DNA of 64,000 bases. Source: Stentor coeruleus (lineage: Eukaryota; Ciliophora; Heterotrichea; Heterotrichida; Stentoridae). The position numbers and the translations under genes are program-made. The notes beneath the pieces are model-generated. The model saw only the letters and a program-made list of their open reading frames with translations, ran no database searches and had not been told where the DNA came from. How positions within the stretch are numbered: the first letter of the stretch is position 1; every line of letters begins with the position of its first letter. This document shows, one piece after another, positions 63,695-64,000 of the stretch. The DNA is taken from the NCBI GenBank assembly GCA_001970955.1, contig MPUH01000125.1, forward strand, positions 36,376-100,375, read 5' to 3'.

Positions 63695-64000
63695 TAAACT
63701 GAAAAAATGATGGAGAAAATTTTAAGTNTAAACTGAAAAAATGATGGAGAAAATTTTAAGTGTTGAATATATGATGGAGAAAATCTAAAGTGTTAAATAT
63801 ATGATTGAGAAAAATGATGAAGAAAATTTTAAATCTTGAATATATGATTGAGAAAATTTAAAGTATTGAATGTATGATGGAGAAACATGATGGAAAAATT
63901 TAAAATGTTGATGTATAATGGAAAAAAAATGATGGAGGAAAATTTAAAGTGTTGAATATATGATGGAAAAATTAAAGTGTTAAATAATGATGGAGAGAAT
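63695..64000. repeat. AT-rich minisatellite (about 30-40 bp units) with one N
   Basis: Imperfect repeats built on ATGATGGAGAAAATTTTAAG and TGTTGAATAT run to the window edge. An exact 33-bp duplication (63695-63727 and 63729-63761) flanks the N at 63728, so one unit may be an assembly artefact. Confidence 0.8.

Noticed and set aside
1-64000. CRISPR arrays, operons, riboswitches, Shine-Dalgarno sites
   Set aside because: The window is eukaryotic nuclear DNA with spliceosomal introns; none of these was seen.

Overview
The window looks like macronuclear DNA of a heterotrich ciliate, most likely Stentor. The evidence is strongly AT-rich intergenic DNA, eukaryotic genes on both strands at high density, and very short spliceosomal introns. 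I located nine introns, each exactly 15 nt, starting GTA, ending YAG, with an A at position 10. Removing them restores conserved proteins (ATP12, a Ctr copper transporter, a zinc knuckle, a plasma-membrane Ca2+-ATPase, a protein kinase). TAA, TAG and TGA all act as stops, and Trp is written TGG throughout, so the code looks standard. That points to Stentor rather than Blepharisma, which reads TGA as Trp. The organism call is inference; no rRNA is present to confirm it.

Layout. 0-6 kb: two coiled-coil proteins, a secreted Cys-rich protein and a zinc-finger HECT ubiquitin ligase. 6.8-12.5 kb: a giant gene with about 28 WD40 repeats joined to a six-helix cation-channel domain; one conserved WD40 Trp codon is an in-frame TGA. 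14-21.5 kb: a Myb/SANT protein, a long coiled-coil protein, a helical protein, a copine and a myristoylable EF-hand protein. 21.7-30 kb: an STK32-like kinase, a CHORD-like/zinc-knuckle gene with a frameshift, a Ctr copper transporter, ATP12, and a decayed copy of the HECT ligase. 30.5-38 kb: a CDPK, CutA, a coiled-coil protein, a mitochondrial carrier, a TLDc protein and a divergent single-copy ubiquitin. 38.7-47.5 kb: a Fab1/PIKfyve lipid kinase, a tubulin polyglutamylase-like TTLL, a P2B Ca2+-ATPase and tRNA-Ser(GCT). 48.8-63 kb: a CaaX protein, a 7TM-RGS protein, a second Cys-rich secreted protein, a Vti1-type SNARE, a chimera with an MDH1B-like N-terminus, a MORN/IQ protein and a TPR protein. 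63-64 kb: a broken retroelement-type integrase followed by a minisatellite.

Much of the content fits signalling and membrane traffic in a large ciliated cell: Ca2+ handling (P2B ATPase, CDPK, copine, EF-hand protein, channel), endomembranes (Fab1, Vti1), ubiquitin (HECT, ubiquitin), cilia and cortex (TTLL, MORN). Five proteins begin with a Met-Gly-Cys-type acylation signal. No operon-like pathway cluster is visible; adjacency here mostly reflects compactness (convergent stops 2 nt apart, tandem genes 3 to 5 nt apart). Two single-N positions flanked by exact direct duplications look like assembly joins.
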